A stretch of 64,000 nucleotides of DNA from Macrocystis pyrifera (taxonomy: Eukaryota; Sar; Phaeophyceae; Laminariales; Laminariaceae): contig JASSKH010000007.1 in NCBI GenBank assembly GCA_031763025.1, positions 12,010,454 to 12,074,453 of the forward strand. The letters run 5' to 3'. The notes under the pieces were generated by a model. The model searched no databases. It saw only the letters and a program-made list of their open reading frames with translations, and was not told where the DNA came from. Made by a program: the position numbers and the translations under genes. Below, in pieces: positions 41,740 to 52,959 of this stretch (its first letter is position 1; the number at the start of each line of letters is the position of its first letter).

Positions 41740-43100
41740 CTACCGGTCGGGTCCTTCTAGTTGATGTTGTAGAGCGGAGAACGGAGGAAGATTGTCGTGA
41801 TCCGATGTCGGAAATCTCGTCAGAATCTCCGTTTCCGAACTACAGTAATCAGGATCACGTATATGTTCGGGACGATGGCTGGCGGGGAGAACCCGAAACC
41901 TGGCGGATAGTTCAAGACCTGGCATAGATGCATAGTCGAAGACCTTAGGGAGTTTCGAGCAGGGCCAACAGAGCACTCTCCCTTGGCGTTTGGAGTTGAG
42001 ATCGCGCTGTGGTCCACTGCAGCAAAAAACAGCGGGGTGGTACCGAGGGGCCCTTGAAGCAGCCGAAGGGTTCATGGCGAGGTCGCACAAGGATGAGACA
42101 TAGCTGAGAGGGCAGCGCCGCGCGAACGCCGTGGGTGGTGCCCAAGGGAATGGGGGGAGGGGGGGCAACAGGAAGAGTGGAAGGAAACCCGACCAAGGGA
42201 ATGGGGAGAGGGGGGGCTACAGGAGGAGTGGAAGGGAAACCGCGGTTGACGAAAGCAGGAAGGAGACGGCAGACAGGGCAGCAAGGCACCAGGCCGACTA
42301 GTACATAGAACATACCTATGCTACTCGTGCCGCCAACTGCTGCAGCTGGTTCGCACGTGATCTGTCTTGTTCTCTTTTTTTATTGCGCTTGATCCTCCGT
42401 GATTTTCTTATTCCTGCTTTATTTTTCTGTCTCCTTGTCCTCAGGAAAGGAGTCTTGTGGCGTCGGTGAATGACAAGCCTGCTTTATTTGTTTCGTATTG
42501 TTTGACGCATCCTCTCCGGAGGTGGGGCATAGTCGACGAACGCACGACGGAGACGGCAAACAGGGTAGCAAGGTACCAGACCTACTAGTAGGGAGAACCT
42601 AGCTATGCTACTCATACCATGAACTGCTGCGGCTACCTGGAGGGTGCTTCGTGCTTCGATTAGTCTGTTATTTCCCTTGGTTCTTAGGCTTTCTCTGTTT
42701 ATACGTAGTGGTGCTGTTTCGTTAGCTCGTTCTTCCCAGGGGTCTGCCACATCCGCTACGGGGAGGCACGACAGTTTTTTTCTTTTTTTTCTCTTTCGAT
42801 GCGTTCTCTACTTTCTGTTCTTTTGCATTTTTTTTTTCGTTTTGTTTGTTTTCTCTCTTTCATATAATGTGTATTCTCTCTTTCATATAATATGTATATC
42901 GTGCCTGTCGTATCCAGTATTATACGCCATTGCATTGTCTACTGTGCCTACCGCATAACAATGGGTAGTATCTCCGCGGCGTAGTTGTGAGACCACAAAA
43001 CTTGTATTTCTCTAGGATTGAACAATTGGCACGGACACTGGTCGTGCAGGAGGATGTCGACGGGTGGAAAGAACGGTTTGATGTGAAGAACACACACATA
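41740..43100 (+). mobile_element. LINE copy 2, 3' end only, plus strand
   Basis: The reverse complement of most of 38350-39590 at moderate identity. On the plus strand it reads FGTMAGGENPKPGG, TAG at 41908-41910, then WHRCIVEDLREF-like and AAKNSG-like segments, followed by the shared 3' UTR with GCAGCTGGTTCGCACGTG, a GGAGGTGGGGCATAGTC stretch, TACTGGATACGACAGGCACG-type sequence (inverted) and GATGTCGACGGGTGGAAAGA near 43060. Confidence 0.75.
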
Positions 43101-44160
43101 TATGTATGATATGTCCAACCGTATGGGTGTGACCTGGTGTATTCGGTATGCCAGAGAAACCGACTTGCCGTGTGAGGGGACTGTGGAGCGATATGACTGC
43201 GTTCTTGCTGGGGGCTGGCCGTACTCATTACGCACTCGCAAGGAATCGACGGCTGGACGCGCTTCAAAACGTCTGGTACCTGGAACCGGTATTTGCCGAT
43301 GGTCTAACGACGTTCTAAGTACTCGTACTATCTTGCACGCTGTGAAAGTTAAATATTAGCTGTCCGTTCCGATCCCCACGCTGATCATCATCCCTGAACT
43401 CGAGGTAGGGCATTCTCAACCCCACTCCGCACATCGACGAACAAATCTAACGTTGTGGCATCATCATAGAAAGAGATGGCGGGCAGTACTGACGGGTACT
43501 CCGAGGCTGACACAAGAACACTACAAGTACGAGTTACCATCATCGCTATTGCGACGGTTACAATTCGCCGGACTCACTCTATAAAACGTATGTACTTGTC
43601 AATTGGTCTACAGGTACTACAGCAGTAGTTCCTGTGCAAGAAATCTTCACCAAGGGGGTTGACACCAATCGCATCTCCCGGCTGAATAACAACGAGAGCG
43701 AAGAGAGACTACACAGCAAGAAAGGAAGGGGGAGCCAAAAAAATGTGAGAAGAGCACATCACGACACGAAAGGGCAGCGAGGACGACCAAACAAATCCAC
43801 GACTTGCCCCTCAACTTACTGCTCCTGTGGGAGATCTAAAAAGAAACTCCCAAACATGCAAAACAAAACATGAAGAAACAAAACTGACACGCCGGGACGG
43901 AATCAAAACAATAAAACTAGCAAACTATTACATACACTACAACTCTGCCGCCACGAACAAAAAACATAAATATCCGCAAAAATACGGCGAACGAACATGG
44001 ACCCATGCTATGCCACAGAAAAGAGTCAACAGCAGTTCAAGAGTATTTCAGCCACATGGTGGTCCTCCCTGCACCCCCGCCCTACCTCCAAGGCAGTAAC
44101 CCTAAGGCACGAGCTAACAAAAAAAATGCCCAGCAAATACGGCGCTAATACCAGCTCTCG
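43101..44160. other. No gene recognised
   Basis: 3' flank of the TRIC gene and of the LINE arm. A-rich on the plus strand with no coherent protein. Confidence 0.45.
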
Positions 44161-44164
44161 GGAG

Positions 44165-46139
44165 CTACACCATCGTTGGAAGGCGCAGGTCGAATGAGCA
44201 CGCGAGCAGACGCAAAATGATGACGAAGAAAAATCCGACGCTTATTCGCACGAGAGGGTCCTTCGAGTGCCGTCGGGCAAGCAGATACGCCGCAGAGCCG
44301 ATGGCCGTCGTGCTGACGTACATCTGGGCGTGTGACGAAAGCACTAACACCGGAGAGGAAGTCATTATCTGCAGCAGCCCCCAAGGAGCGTTTTGCGGCG
44401 GTGGGGGGGGGGGAAGGAGACGCGCGAATAATCTCAGGAATATCGTACTGTTACAGGGGGGAGAATAATGACGCTCGCTGTTTTAATATTGACCCTTGAT
44501 GTTGCCGAGAAGAGTCAACCACGGCTATCCCTGCAACTCCGGGATAACACCCGCAGATTTCAGGCAGAAAAACACCTATTACGGGGGGCCATAGTAAATA
44601 GGACCACATATTGTTAGAAAAAATATGTGAATATCTTGTTTTTTGTATGTACCGTAGGTCCTATTTACTGTAGTCCCCCGTAATAATACGTTTTTGCTTC
44701 TTTTGCCCTGGCGGTGCCTGAATGCGAAGTAGCGCCCATTGGGCGGCGCGGAAACGGTCGATTCCGCGCCGTCATGCGTAATTCGGCAGCAGCTATTCGG
44801 AAACCTAATAGGGTAGGCGTGCGACGCACTAACGGTGCAAGCAAGAAGGGTTCCGAGACTCGGCTGCGGGTTCAACAGGCCGGTGACTGCAAGGCATAAC
44901 AAGCTTAGACCTCGATTCTCCTCTCCCTCCACTCCCCTCCGCCATGCGGCATCAAAACTTCTACAGGTTGTCGTGTACGGTACTCGAGCCCTCGGGGTAC
45001 AGCACCAGTCTTGCGCCGACACTCGAGGGCACGGGCAAGTGACATATGCCGTGCGGCAGCCAAGGACGCATTAGGCAGTACTCGTACTCACATCGCGCAA
45101 GATTCCCCCCCCAGAGCAGGTAATGCAGCAGATGAAAATCGTGATGAGCGGATGGAAGCCCCCGCGGATGCCGTGCTGCGTTCCCGCGACCGCAAAAGAC
45201 GCGAGCCCGATCGTGTCTATCGTTTGCGAGAGCCACCCGTCCATGCCGGTGCCCATGTGCGAAAGGTGGGACACTCGTGACAAAATCGGCCACAAAATGA
45301 AGGTCGTGAGCGCGGTCACCGCGCATATTCCCACGTACTCGACCTGCGGGGGAAGGGGCGAAAAGGCAAAAAAAAAAACGCACCCGTAGTAAGCATCCGC
45401 CTTCGAAAACACGGAGGGGTATCGTCTAAGCGGGGGTGGCCTGTCCTGATCCGTCCGCCTGTAACGAGGAGTTTGTGCGCCCCATCGACCGTTTGGGCAA
45501 AGCTGGACCAAGTCATACGCAGCACAGGACATCTACTGTACGAATATACTAAGAAAACGAGTATTTAGCAACCCATGGTGAAATTTATAAGAAAACATCT
45601 CGCAAGAAATCATGGGAGTCGTTATACTGAATTTCGTTGTAGAACGCACCCATTCTTGAATTAAAAAAATCAACCTGAACTAGACTTCACAGGCATCCTG
45701 TGATGTGCACTACTGGTCAAAACAGCAGCGCTCTCACCTCGACCAGCCAAAAGACCGGGGTCTGGCCCATGAGCAGGTCGCGAATGGTCCCACCGCCCGT
45801 GGCCGCCATGATGCCGACGAACAAACATCCAAGGAGGTTCATCCCCCGCATGCCTGCCGTGGCTGACCCGCTCATCGCGAAAGAAACCGTCCCCACGTAG
45901 TCAAGAAGCCGAACAAGCCCGCCAGGGGTCTTGAGGGTTGGATACCTGAGATTCCCGCGAGATTCGGGCGTGCGAGCGAAGGAATACTCAGGGGGGTGTG
46001 GCAGTAAATGTGGGAACTGCTTGCTTGCTGCACGCACGCAGTACATAGCTTGCATAATAATCTGGTGGCTAGTTTGGCCAGGTACCGGTGCAGACAAGGG
46101 CTCACTCTCGAACAGTGAGCCTCTGTGTGGTTTTTCCAT
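44165..46139 (-). CDS. TRIC/UPF0126-type membrane protein, three exons
   Basis: Exon 1 is 46139-45738, exon 2 45343-45092 and exon 3 44368-44165, all phase 0, giving 285 residues. Junctions are GAG/GTGAGAGC, a long pyrimidine run then CCCGCAG/GTC, CGCGAT/GTGAGTAC, and CTGCTGCAG/ATAATG. The family (bacterial YadS/YicG, related to TRIC potassium channels) has two repeated three-helix units. Here LLDYVGTVSFAMSGSATAG and AATGGGTIRDLLMGQTP are in exon 1, IDTIGLASFAVAGTQHG and CSGGGILRD in exon 2, and YVSTTAIGSAAYLLARR and LRLLACSFDLRLP in exon 3. Both GG-x-x-R signatures are intact. The first 80 residues are non-conserved and might be a targeting extension or intron, because an AG near 45953 could be an acceptor. 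Intron 2 holds a MITE. Confidence 0.85.
44577..44685 (-). mobile_element. 110-bp MITE family, copy 3, inside TRIC intron 2
   Basis: TATTACGGGGGGCCATAGTA at the left and inverted TATTACGGGGGACTACAGTA at the right. The interior (GTACCGTAGGTCC) is inverted relative to copies 1 and 2. Confidence 0.75.
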
Positions 46140-46511
46140 GTGTCATCCAGTTAATTCGAAACTAACAGCCTGTTTCTAAAGTAGGTGCAGATAACAGTAT
46201 TGATAACAAGAGCAACAAGGTCGGTCGGTCGAGCGAAGGCATGACCGACGAAGGCGGCCCAAGGGCACCAGCAATGTGCCGGGCGACCGGGCAACCGACG
46301 AGTGACCGACATACACGGTGCGGCTTGCCACTCGATAGGCGAAGGCTGCCAAAGGTCGCGGGACGCGGATCGCAAACAAACACCGAACGGCCGGGCGATC
46401 GACGGTCTATCGAGCGACGGTGCGACTAACTCGATGAGTACACTTTTAGTTTCTAACATACTATAATAAATACGTCGTCGCGCAAGAACGCGCCTTGCGT
46501 ATTGCAAGTAC

Positions 46512-46741
46512 TGTATTTTTATATATATTTTTGATCATCACTTTCACTTTCCAGCTTAACTCGTAGGAGGTTTTGCCCTCAGCGTTCTTCTTCTGACAAG
46601 CCGTGGTCACAGGTGTCGTCCCTTCTCCCCTCCGGCGGCACGTGCCTTCATTTTTGTCGCGCATAGGGTTCAGTATTTTTATCGAATGTTGCCAACTCAC
46701 GCTTTCGCGCTTTCCACTAATCAACTTTTATGCAAGAAAAC
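46512..46741 (-). mobile_element. SINE copy 2, 5'-truncated
   Basis: The reverse complement of the body of the 4079-4427 SINE, from TTTTCTTGCATAAAA through GAAAGTGATGATC, ending in an A/T-rich tail. Flanked by CAAGTAC at 46505-46511 and 46742-46748, a 7-bp target duplication. The tRNA-like head is missing, as expected from incomplete reverse transcription. Confidence 0.82.
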
Positions 46742-46897
46742 CAAGTACCTAGTATTGTACAGTATGCATACTGTACAATACCGGGCACTACGTAATATTA
46801 ATAATAAGTATTCCCATTCTAGGTTTTCATCTTCAATTCCGATTATTTCCATTTCTCGTGTTCCTCATTTATCGTTCCTCTTTTTCTTCGACCTTTA

Positions 46898-47399
46898 GGC
46901 CACTTCTTATGCAGTCGGATTTGAAGTCAGTTGAAAAAGTCCCTTTCAGCACGTTCGCATGAGCTTTTGCCCCGGAAATGTTGAAAATTGGTCTTTCTCG
47001 CCTCAGAATGTGTCGGAGTTCTCTCTAAGATTTATCAGGGGGTGCTTCCCGCTTCTCGAGGGGCCCGGTTGCAAGAAAACCGTCCGCACTTTTTTCCGAT
47101 CCAACTGAGGTTAATATGATTACGATCGTGGATCGGATCGAAAAATACGCTTTTTTCGATCCGATTGGGCGTTTGGGTAGTATTTGACCGAGTTGAATCG
47201 AAAAAGTGCGGTCGGCAATTTTCTGTATCTGGGTGCCTAGAGAAGCGGGGAACACCCCCAGATAAATCTTGGAGAGAGGTCGGACCCATTCTGGGGCGAG
47301 AAAGACCAATTTCCAACATTTCCGGGGCAAAAGCTCATGCGAACGTGCTGAAAAATACTTTTTCAACTGACTCCAAATCCGACAGCATAAGAAGTGGCC
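46898..47399. mobile_element. PIF/Harbinger-like foldback MITE, 502 bp
   Basis: Arms of about 200 bases are inverted copies: GGCCACTTCTTATGCAGTCG at the left and GGCCACTTCTTATGCTGTCG reading in from the right, with matching TTCAGCACGTTCGCATGAGC inside. TTA duplications lie at 46895-46897 and 47400-47402. No transposase. The 3-bp TWA duplication and GGCC ends resemble the element at 227-896. Confidence 0.85.
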
Positions 47400-47402
47400 T
47401 TA

Positions 47403-50315
47403 GCAGAGCAGTTTGCAGAAGCCCGTGTACCCCTGTACGTCCGTACGTACATACGCATATACGTATATACATACCGGTACATAATATTGATTTTCTCACG
47501 CCATGTTACATAAAAACTTGCGGTGTGCTTTACATGTTTCTAATAAGTACTATCCAAAAATAGCATCAGCTGCCGAAGTAGCGTCAAATACGTACCGGTA
47601 TGAGTATTGCGAATATGAAACTCTATAGGGGCCCGGATCTACTAATAAAAGTATTGAGAAGCACGGTCCCATCAACCGTTTACGCACCGTGAGAATTTTG
47701 CAGTACGAGTGTCAATCTAAAAACCCTTTCGGGAAATCGGACGGGAAGAGCGACGGGGCAAAATAAATGACGATCACCGCATCGGCCATCTGCTTGGTTG
47801 GTAGGGCTGTAAGTTGGCTGACTATAAGTCGCCGACTAGCTATTTAGTTGGCTACCAGGTACCGGTAGTTTATAGGTATTACAGTCCATTGCGTGCGGTC
47901 AGTTTGCGGGGTTTTGCGCCTTTGTATCTGACTGGCGCATCTGTGACCCGGCCATGTGTATTATTTATTGATAAACACGAAGCCAGATAGTGGGACCCCT
48001 GCGCAACCCAACCAACAAGTAGCCGTCGACTCCGGCAAGCTCGCAACCCTTTTGATTTTGGGCCATGGTACATTTGGTGTACGGCTTACGATGCACTACG
48101 CAAGGGGTCGTCGTCGACACGGGCGCAGCATGGTCCTTACCCGTACCGCTTGGCATTGTTCTCGCACTCGCAGACGGTCGACAAATACAGATGAATAAAA
48201 ATGTTTTGGGTCGCTAAAACCCTGGGTCCCAGGCACTGTGGTGTGTGTTACGCAACTCCTTGCAGCCCGTGTAGTTCCGGTACTAGAACGTATCATCCCA
48301 AACGCCAGCAATGTCGGGTTGTAATCAGTACGCGTGCTGCCGATGCCGTAATCGGCATTATTATAGCAACGCCTGTGTCCCCCTTTTTTTAACTTGCGAC
48401 ACTCGCCAGAGTTCGAGTCAACCACATCCCTGAGGGGTAACTTGTATAATACCTGTACCGTCGTATATAAATGTACTGCTGTATGTTTGAGTCACATGTT
48501 GTTCTTCCACTGCCAGTTGGCAAATATCTGCCATGCAAGATCGTGCATGAACAGAGGATATCCTCCCGCTTTCGTGGATATTGGATCTTGTACCAAAGTG
48601 GTCACAGATCTTCGTAGATCTGTCGGTAGTTGAGGCGGGGAATTACCTTCCTCCGACAACAAGCAATTGCTGACGACAGCTATCATGATCGTCGATATGA
48701 GACGGGCTAGTGTCTCGTCTCATGATCTTTCACTCTCGGTCTCCCGTGCCGAGCATCACCGATATCTGACGTGTCCTACACGCTAAACCTTGCCTGAGAC
48801 ACACCTGTCTAATTTTCAAGTGCTGTAAAATCTGGTACTGAACTAGACACGTCATTGTGGTATGCCGTAAGGGAGCAATCCCGATACGCATTAATAGGTC
48901 CCTTTTTTGCCCTTTTTCGCTGCTGTTCGTAAAATTCAGATAACTCAACTGAAATTTTATGAAAGAGCTCAACATGTCTTGAGGAAAGCAAATATCGCCT
49001 CCCACAGCCTGAACATTGCCAGGTACCAGGTACCAGGAATGCAGTGGTGAGCACATAAGTATCTTGCTATACGCATGTGTAGCTATACCGGAGCAATTGC
49101 AACCACGCTAGCCGCTACACCCTCAGAACCATACGAGGCACGGTAGGGAGACTACAGGGAGGGATATGGTACTCTCGTACCTTCTACTGGTACGTACCAG
49201 TCCACGAGACTTGTTGTGCGAGTTCGAACACGAGTACGATACAACTTTTCAACCACGTTTTTTCTGTCGTCGTTCTGCTTTACACACTACCCAAATAAGA
49301 TGTTTGTTAAAAAAAAATGAGATCGCGCACGCATATACGAATACAAGTACGAACTCGTATTTCATGACTTGTCCCTGCTCGTTGCTGTGCAGCCCGGACG
49401 AAAGTCGAAAATGGTCAAAAGTGGAGTCGCGGCGTGAGGCACCGAGACGAAATGACAAGCGGTGCGCTACTTCCTCCAGGATAAGCACCACCTACGCGTT
49501 GGCTAGCTTTGTCCTGCTGGGAGTAGGGTGATCGATGGCCGTTTTCGGCCTCCAGTGGCGTATAATCTAAGCGGAGTATCGTACGAGGCATCCTGCGGGT
49601 ACCCGAATAGGACAACTTGCCACAGAGCAGCATCGGCGACCGACCAAGGCCGGCTTTGGGCTATCGCTCACGGTTCTTGTCGCGGGCTTCCCCTCGGGGA
49701 TTTACTCTAACCCAACTATGCGCCCCTAGGCTGGGCTAGGCTGCGGGTCCGGGGGTGGTGTGAGTGGGTTCCATATGCTGGATGGTCTCAAACGTAGCTC
49801 GCAATTTTTCGTACGAAAACTCTCGGACAACTTCGAACATCCAAAACGTCGATGGGGCAGAGATCTCGACACACACAACAGACTCCGCAGTTTCCTTGAA
49901 GCTGCAGCCTACTGATACGGGTCCAGGACGATGGGTGCCGGATGATCAACGCCACCCCGAGTCCGAGAGCTTGGTTCAGAAAATGTTGGATCGGCTCGAT
50001 CAGAGCTGAGGATTATTAATAGTGGCCTAACTCTGGGTGCGATTTTGGCTCTTTTCAAGGAATTTTTTCCTCCACACGTTACGGGCAGCTCTCAAACCAC
50101 CAAGATCGACCTGCATCGTCCTGGCATTGGCTCGGGTGTCTTTATTTCCCTACGTTGTGGTCTATAGCTCGCGGTCGGCAACCCGAGCATCCTCCATCCT
50201 CGGATAGGCACTGGAAATTTGTGCCTACTGGTGCCAATTAGAGGCGAATAGAAGAAGTTGTGATATGTTCATGCCGCGAAAAAAAAAACAGGGGGTATCC
50301 AGAAAAAAAATTAAT
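47403..50315. other. No gene recognised
   Basis: Short unsupported frames only. A CAGGTACCAGGTACCAGG direct repeat lies near 49019-49036. Confidence 0.45.
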
Positions 50316-50506
50316 GTAACTTCCCGTAGGGAGGTGGAGTTTGTGGAGGCGTTTTGGAATTCGAAGAAGTTGGGCAAAATCGTTAGACGAGGCGAGATCA
50401 GACGTCAGTTGAAAGCGTCTAGCCACCAGAGCTGCTCGGTATTAGACGGCCGCTGCGGCAACGAGAATTCGTAGCAGTAGTGGGCCCAGACAATTGATCG
50501 ACTTTC
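50316..50506 (+). repeat. Split direct repeat A1
   Basis: 191 bp from GTAACTTCCC to CGACTTTC, two or so mismatches from A2 (55933-56123). Confidence 0.92.
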
Positions 50507-50546
50507 TTCTCCGTCATGGCAGACCAGTCCTCCCTTCCAGCAAGAG

Positions 50547-52277
50547 ATGAGGATCACCCGCTTGATGTGGTGGGAGGCGCGGACGCACCGCTCCACGTGG
50601 GTGGTGGGCAAGGGGAAGGAGCTGGCCTGCCTGGGGCCCGGAGCACTTGCTGGAGGCATCGGCCAAGGCGGAGCCGCGGGTATTGGCCCGGGCCTCCCCG
50701 CAGCAGTAGCCGACCCCGCCATGATGGCGGTGCTACAACAGTTGTTGGCGAGTAACCACGCGATCGCGGCTCGGTTGACATGCCTACAAAACAGCCAGGT
50801 TCACCCGCAGCAGCAGGAGCAACAGCAGCAGCAGCAGCCACAAGAAATTCAACCACTACAGCAGGTGGCCCAACCCCCTGGGGGCGCTATCGCCGGCGGC
50901 CTGTTGGCCCCGTGGGCAGGCGGGGCCATGGGAGGCCAGCTGCTGCCAGCTTCGCATGACGCAAACCAGCAAGCTGCGATCTCCGCGGGCGTCAAAGCGA
51001 CCGCAAAGCAGGCGGCCGACCTATGGCACGCACCGAAAGGTCCAAAATTTTTCATCGCGAGGGGAGGCTTCAACATGCAGGAGGTGGTAACCCCTCCACT
51101 CCTCCTCATGGCGCTCAACGAGGTGGCCTTTGTCTCCGACGCCGTTACACAGCAGCTTCGATCCCTCTCGGAATTCGCGGTTGAGGCTTTTTACCCTCCT
51201 CTGCCAGCCGGACAGGAGCCGGTGGACATGCCGGCCGAAGTACACTTCGCCACGTTCGTTGCAGCTTTCATGGCGACCCTCGAGTACGGGATGGAGGGTG
51301 CGCAGGCCGTATGCAGGAACAGGGTGCGGACAGTGCGGGAAGAGCTTGAGCAGCTGCAGAAGTCGGTGGAGGTTTACCTGCGTAGGCACTATAAAACACT
51401 CCTGGACCACAAGGACAAGGTCCGCGAGGTGCTTATCGCAGCCATGAACGTCGGTCTGCAGGTGGGGATGATCGACCTCGCGAAGCAGGGTGGCGTCCTG
51501 CACCGGAAGCACCGATACGCAGCTCCCCCGGCCGGCACAGGCGTCCCCATGGCCCCTCTGGCGTTCACGCGGCTTAGAGAGCTTCTAGAGGAAGGCGCTG
51601 GCTCCAGTCTCACGGAGCGTCAGAGCTTCTGGACGCAGGCGCCTGAAAAATCAGGCTCCAAGAGGAAGGGAGTCCCCAACGCGGGAGGGCAGCGGAGTGC
51701 CCAAACGCAAGCCCGGGCTGGCGCCAGAGGAGGAGGCGGGTCCACGTTCAAGGATCGCATGCTGGAGCAGGGGACTCCGCCCGGCGTGTGCGATTTTGCA
51801 TGGCACGGCGATCCGTGCCCGCGCGTAAACTGCACTTTTTCCCACCTCCTGCCTGCCGGAAAAGGTCCGTCGGTCGCCGGGCCTAAACCGCAGCTCCAAG
51901 CACTGCAGCCGCCGCCGCCACCGCCACCGCCACCGCCACCCCCGGCGCTGCTGCACCAGCCGCCGCAGTATCAGCGGCCGCGGCGGCGGCCGGCGGGGGA
52001 ACGGCAGCAGGAGGGGGGGGGGGGTGTCACGTCAGCCGAGCGTCGCACGGTTCAACTACGTGGTCGGCGGCCGGGGAGGTGCGTCCGCCGGGGGTGGAGC
52101 GGGCCGGGGGAATGGCAGCATCTGACAATACGGGCTCTGCCATCCGGCAGGGCCGACCGAAGGGGGGGCAGGGGCGGCCGGAGAATGGATAGTTTTCGGA
52201 GACGACGCCAGGAGGGCCATGGGAATTCTCCATTCACCCACTCCCGGGTCGGTATCGCCGGCCCTGTTTCACGGTGA
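50547..52277 (+). CDS. Ngaro gag-like protein with CCCH finger
   Basis: 576 residues, uninterrupted. Low-complexity Gly/Ala and a Gln-rich stretch (residues 90-115) precede an ordered region (about 165-360) with FIARGGFNMQEVVTPPLLLM and a helix with REELEQLQKSVEVYLRRH. A CCCH finger follows at about 411-430 (CDFAWHGDPCPRVNCTFSH, C-x8-C-x4-C-x3-H), as is usual for DIRS-order gag proteins. The C-terminal 120 residues are poly-Pro then Arg/Gly-rich. An ATG at 50516 in another phase (MADQSSLPARDED) might be the true start if a frameshift lies near 50600-50760. It presumably packages element RNA. Confidence 0.75.
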   Translation: MRITRLMWWEARTHRSTWVVGKGKELACLGPGALAGGIGQGGAAGIGPGLPAAVADPAMMAVLQQLLASNHAIAARLTCLQNSQVHPQQQEQQQQQQPQEIQPLQQVAQPPGGAIAGGLLAPWAGGAMGGQLLPASHDANQQAAISAGVKATAKQAADLWHAPKGPKFFIARGGFNMQEVVTPPLLLMALNEVAFVSDAVTQQLRSLSEFAVEAFYPPLPAGQEPVDMPAEVHFATFVAAFMATLEYGMEGAQAVCRNRVRTVREELEQLQKSVEVYLRRHYKTLLDHKDKVREVLIAAMNVGLQVGMIDLAKQGGVLHRKHRYAAPPAGTGVPMAPLAFTRLRELLEEGAGSSLTERQSFWTQAPEKSGSKRKGVPNAGGQRSAQTQARAGARGGGGSTFKDRMLEQGTPPGVCDFAWHGDPCPRVNCTFSHLLPAGKGPSVAGPKPQLQALQPPPPPPPPPPPPALLHQPPQYQRPRRRPAGERQQEGGGGVTSAERRTVQLRGRRPGRCVRRGWSGPGEWQHLTIRALPSGRADRRGGRGGRRMDSFRRRRQEGHGNSPFTHSRVGIAGPVSR

Positions 52278-52959
52278 GAGTCAGGTACCGAGAAACAGAA
52301 TCAGTGACGCAAGCAGCAGATCATTTGAGACAGCGCCTCGACAAGAGACCGTAAGGCAAGAAGAAAATATGATCCACGCAGGAGCTCAGGGTTGCAGCAA
52401 GCCAGCCCACTCGTCCCATCCACCCTCGCATGACCCACACACGCACCCTATCACCCCCAGCCGCAATGCGCACGCATCCCTATCGCCAGCCAAGTCCTTC
52501 CACCCAGCTTTGCAAAAACCACACGCCTCACCCCCCGCAAAAACACACCGAGACATATCAGACGCGCATGCATCAGCGAATAACCAGAAGAAGGGAGTAA
52601 TTGATAAAAGGGACATTCAGCCTGAACAGAGGGCCAGATTACCCCACTTCGTTGCGAATCGGGACAGTACCGAGGTTGCGGAAGGCTCAGTACAGCAGGC
52701 TTGGTGTGGGCAGAGGGCCAGATTACCCCCTTCCGACGACGCGGAAGACTCACACCACAGCACAGAACAGCTTGAGCAGAGGGCCAAATTACCCCACTTT
52801 CACGCGAATCAATACAGCGTCGATCCCGCAGAAGGCTCAAATCAGAAGGGCCGTCCACCCGTTCAGTACAGAGAAATCCCCACACCAGCACAGTCGTCAC
52901 ACAAATCCCCCAATGCTTGTGCGCACACGCGCTGCCCAAATTCTTGGACGAACTCGTGA
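52219..52959 (+). CDS. Ngaro linker frame upstream of RT, with repeats
   Basis: A 246-residue Pro/His/Ser-rich frame overlapping the gag end by 59 bases. It contains a three-times repeated motif: EQRARLPHFVANRDS, then QRARLPPSDDAED, then EQRAKLPHFHANQYS, about 30-45 residues apart. It ends as the RT frame opens at 52917 in another phase. No named domain; it could be the N-terminal part of pol reached by frameshift, or non-coding. Confidence 0.45.
   Translation: MGILHSPTPGSVSPALFHGESQVPRNRISDASSRSFETAPRQETVRQEENMIHAGAQGCSKPAHSSHPPSHDPHTHPITPSRNAHASLSPAKSFHPALQKPHASPPAKTHRDISDAHASANNQKKGVIDKRDIQPEQRARLPHFVANRDSTEVAEGSVQQAWCGQRARLPPSDDAEDSHHSTEQLEQRAKLPHFHANQYSVDPAEGSNQKGRPPVQYREIPTPAQSSHKSPNACAHTRCPNSWTNS

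Noticed and set aside
46895..47402. Protein-coding frames at 47025-47366 and 47165-47563
   Set aside because: They lie in the two arms of a foldback MITE and mirror each other.
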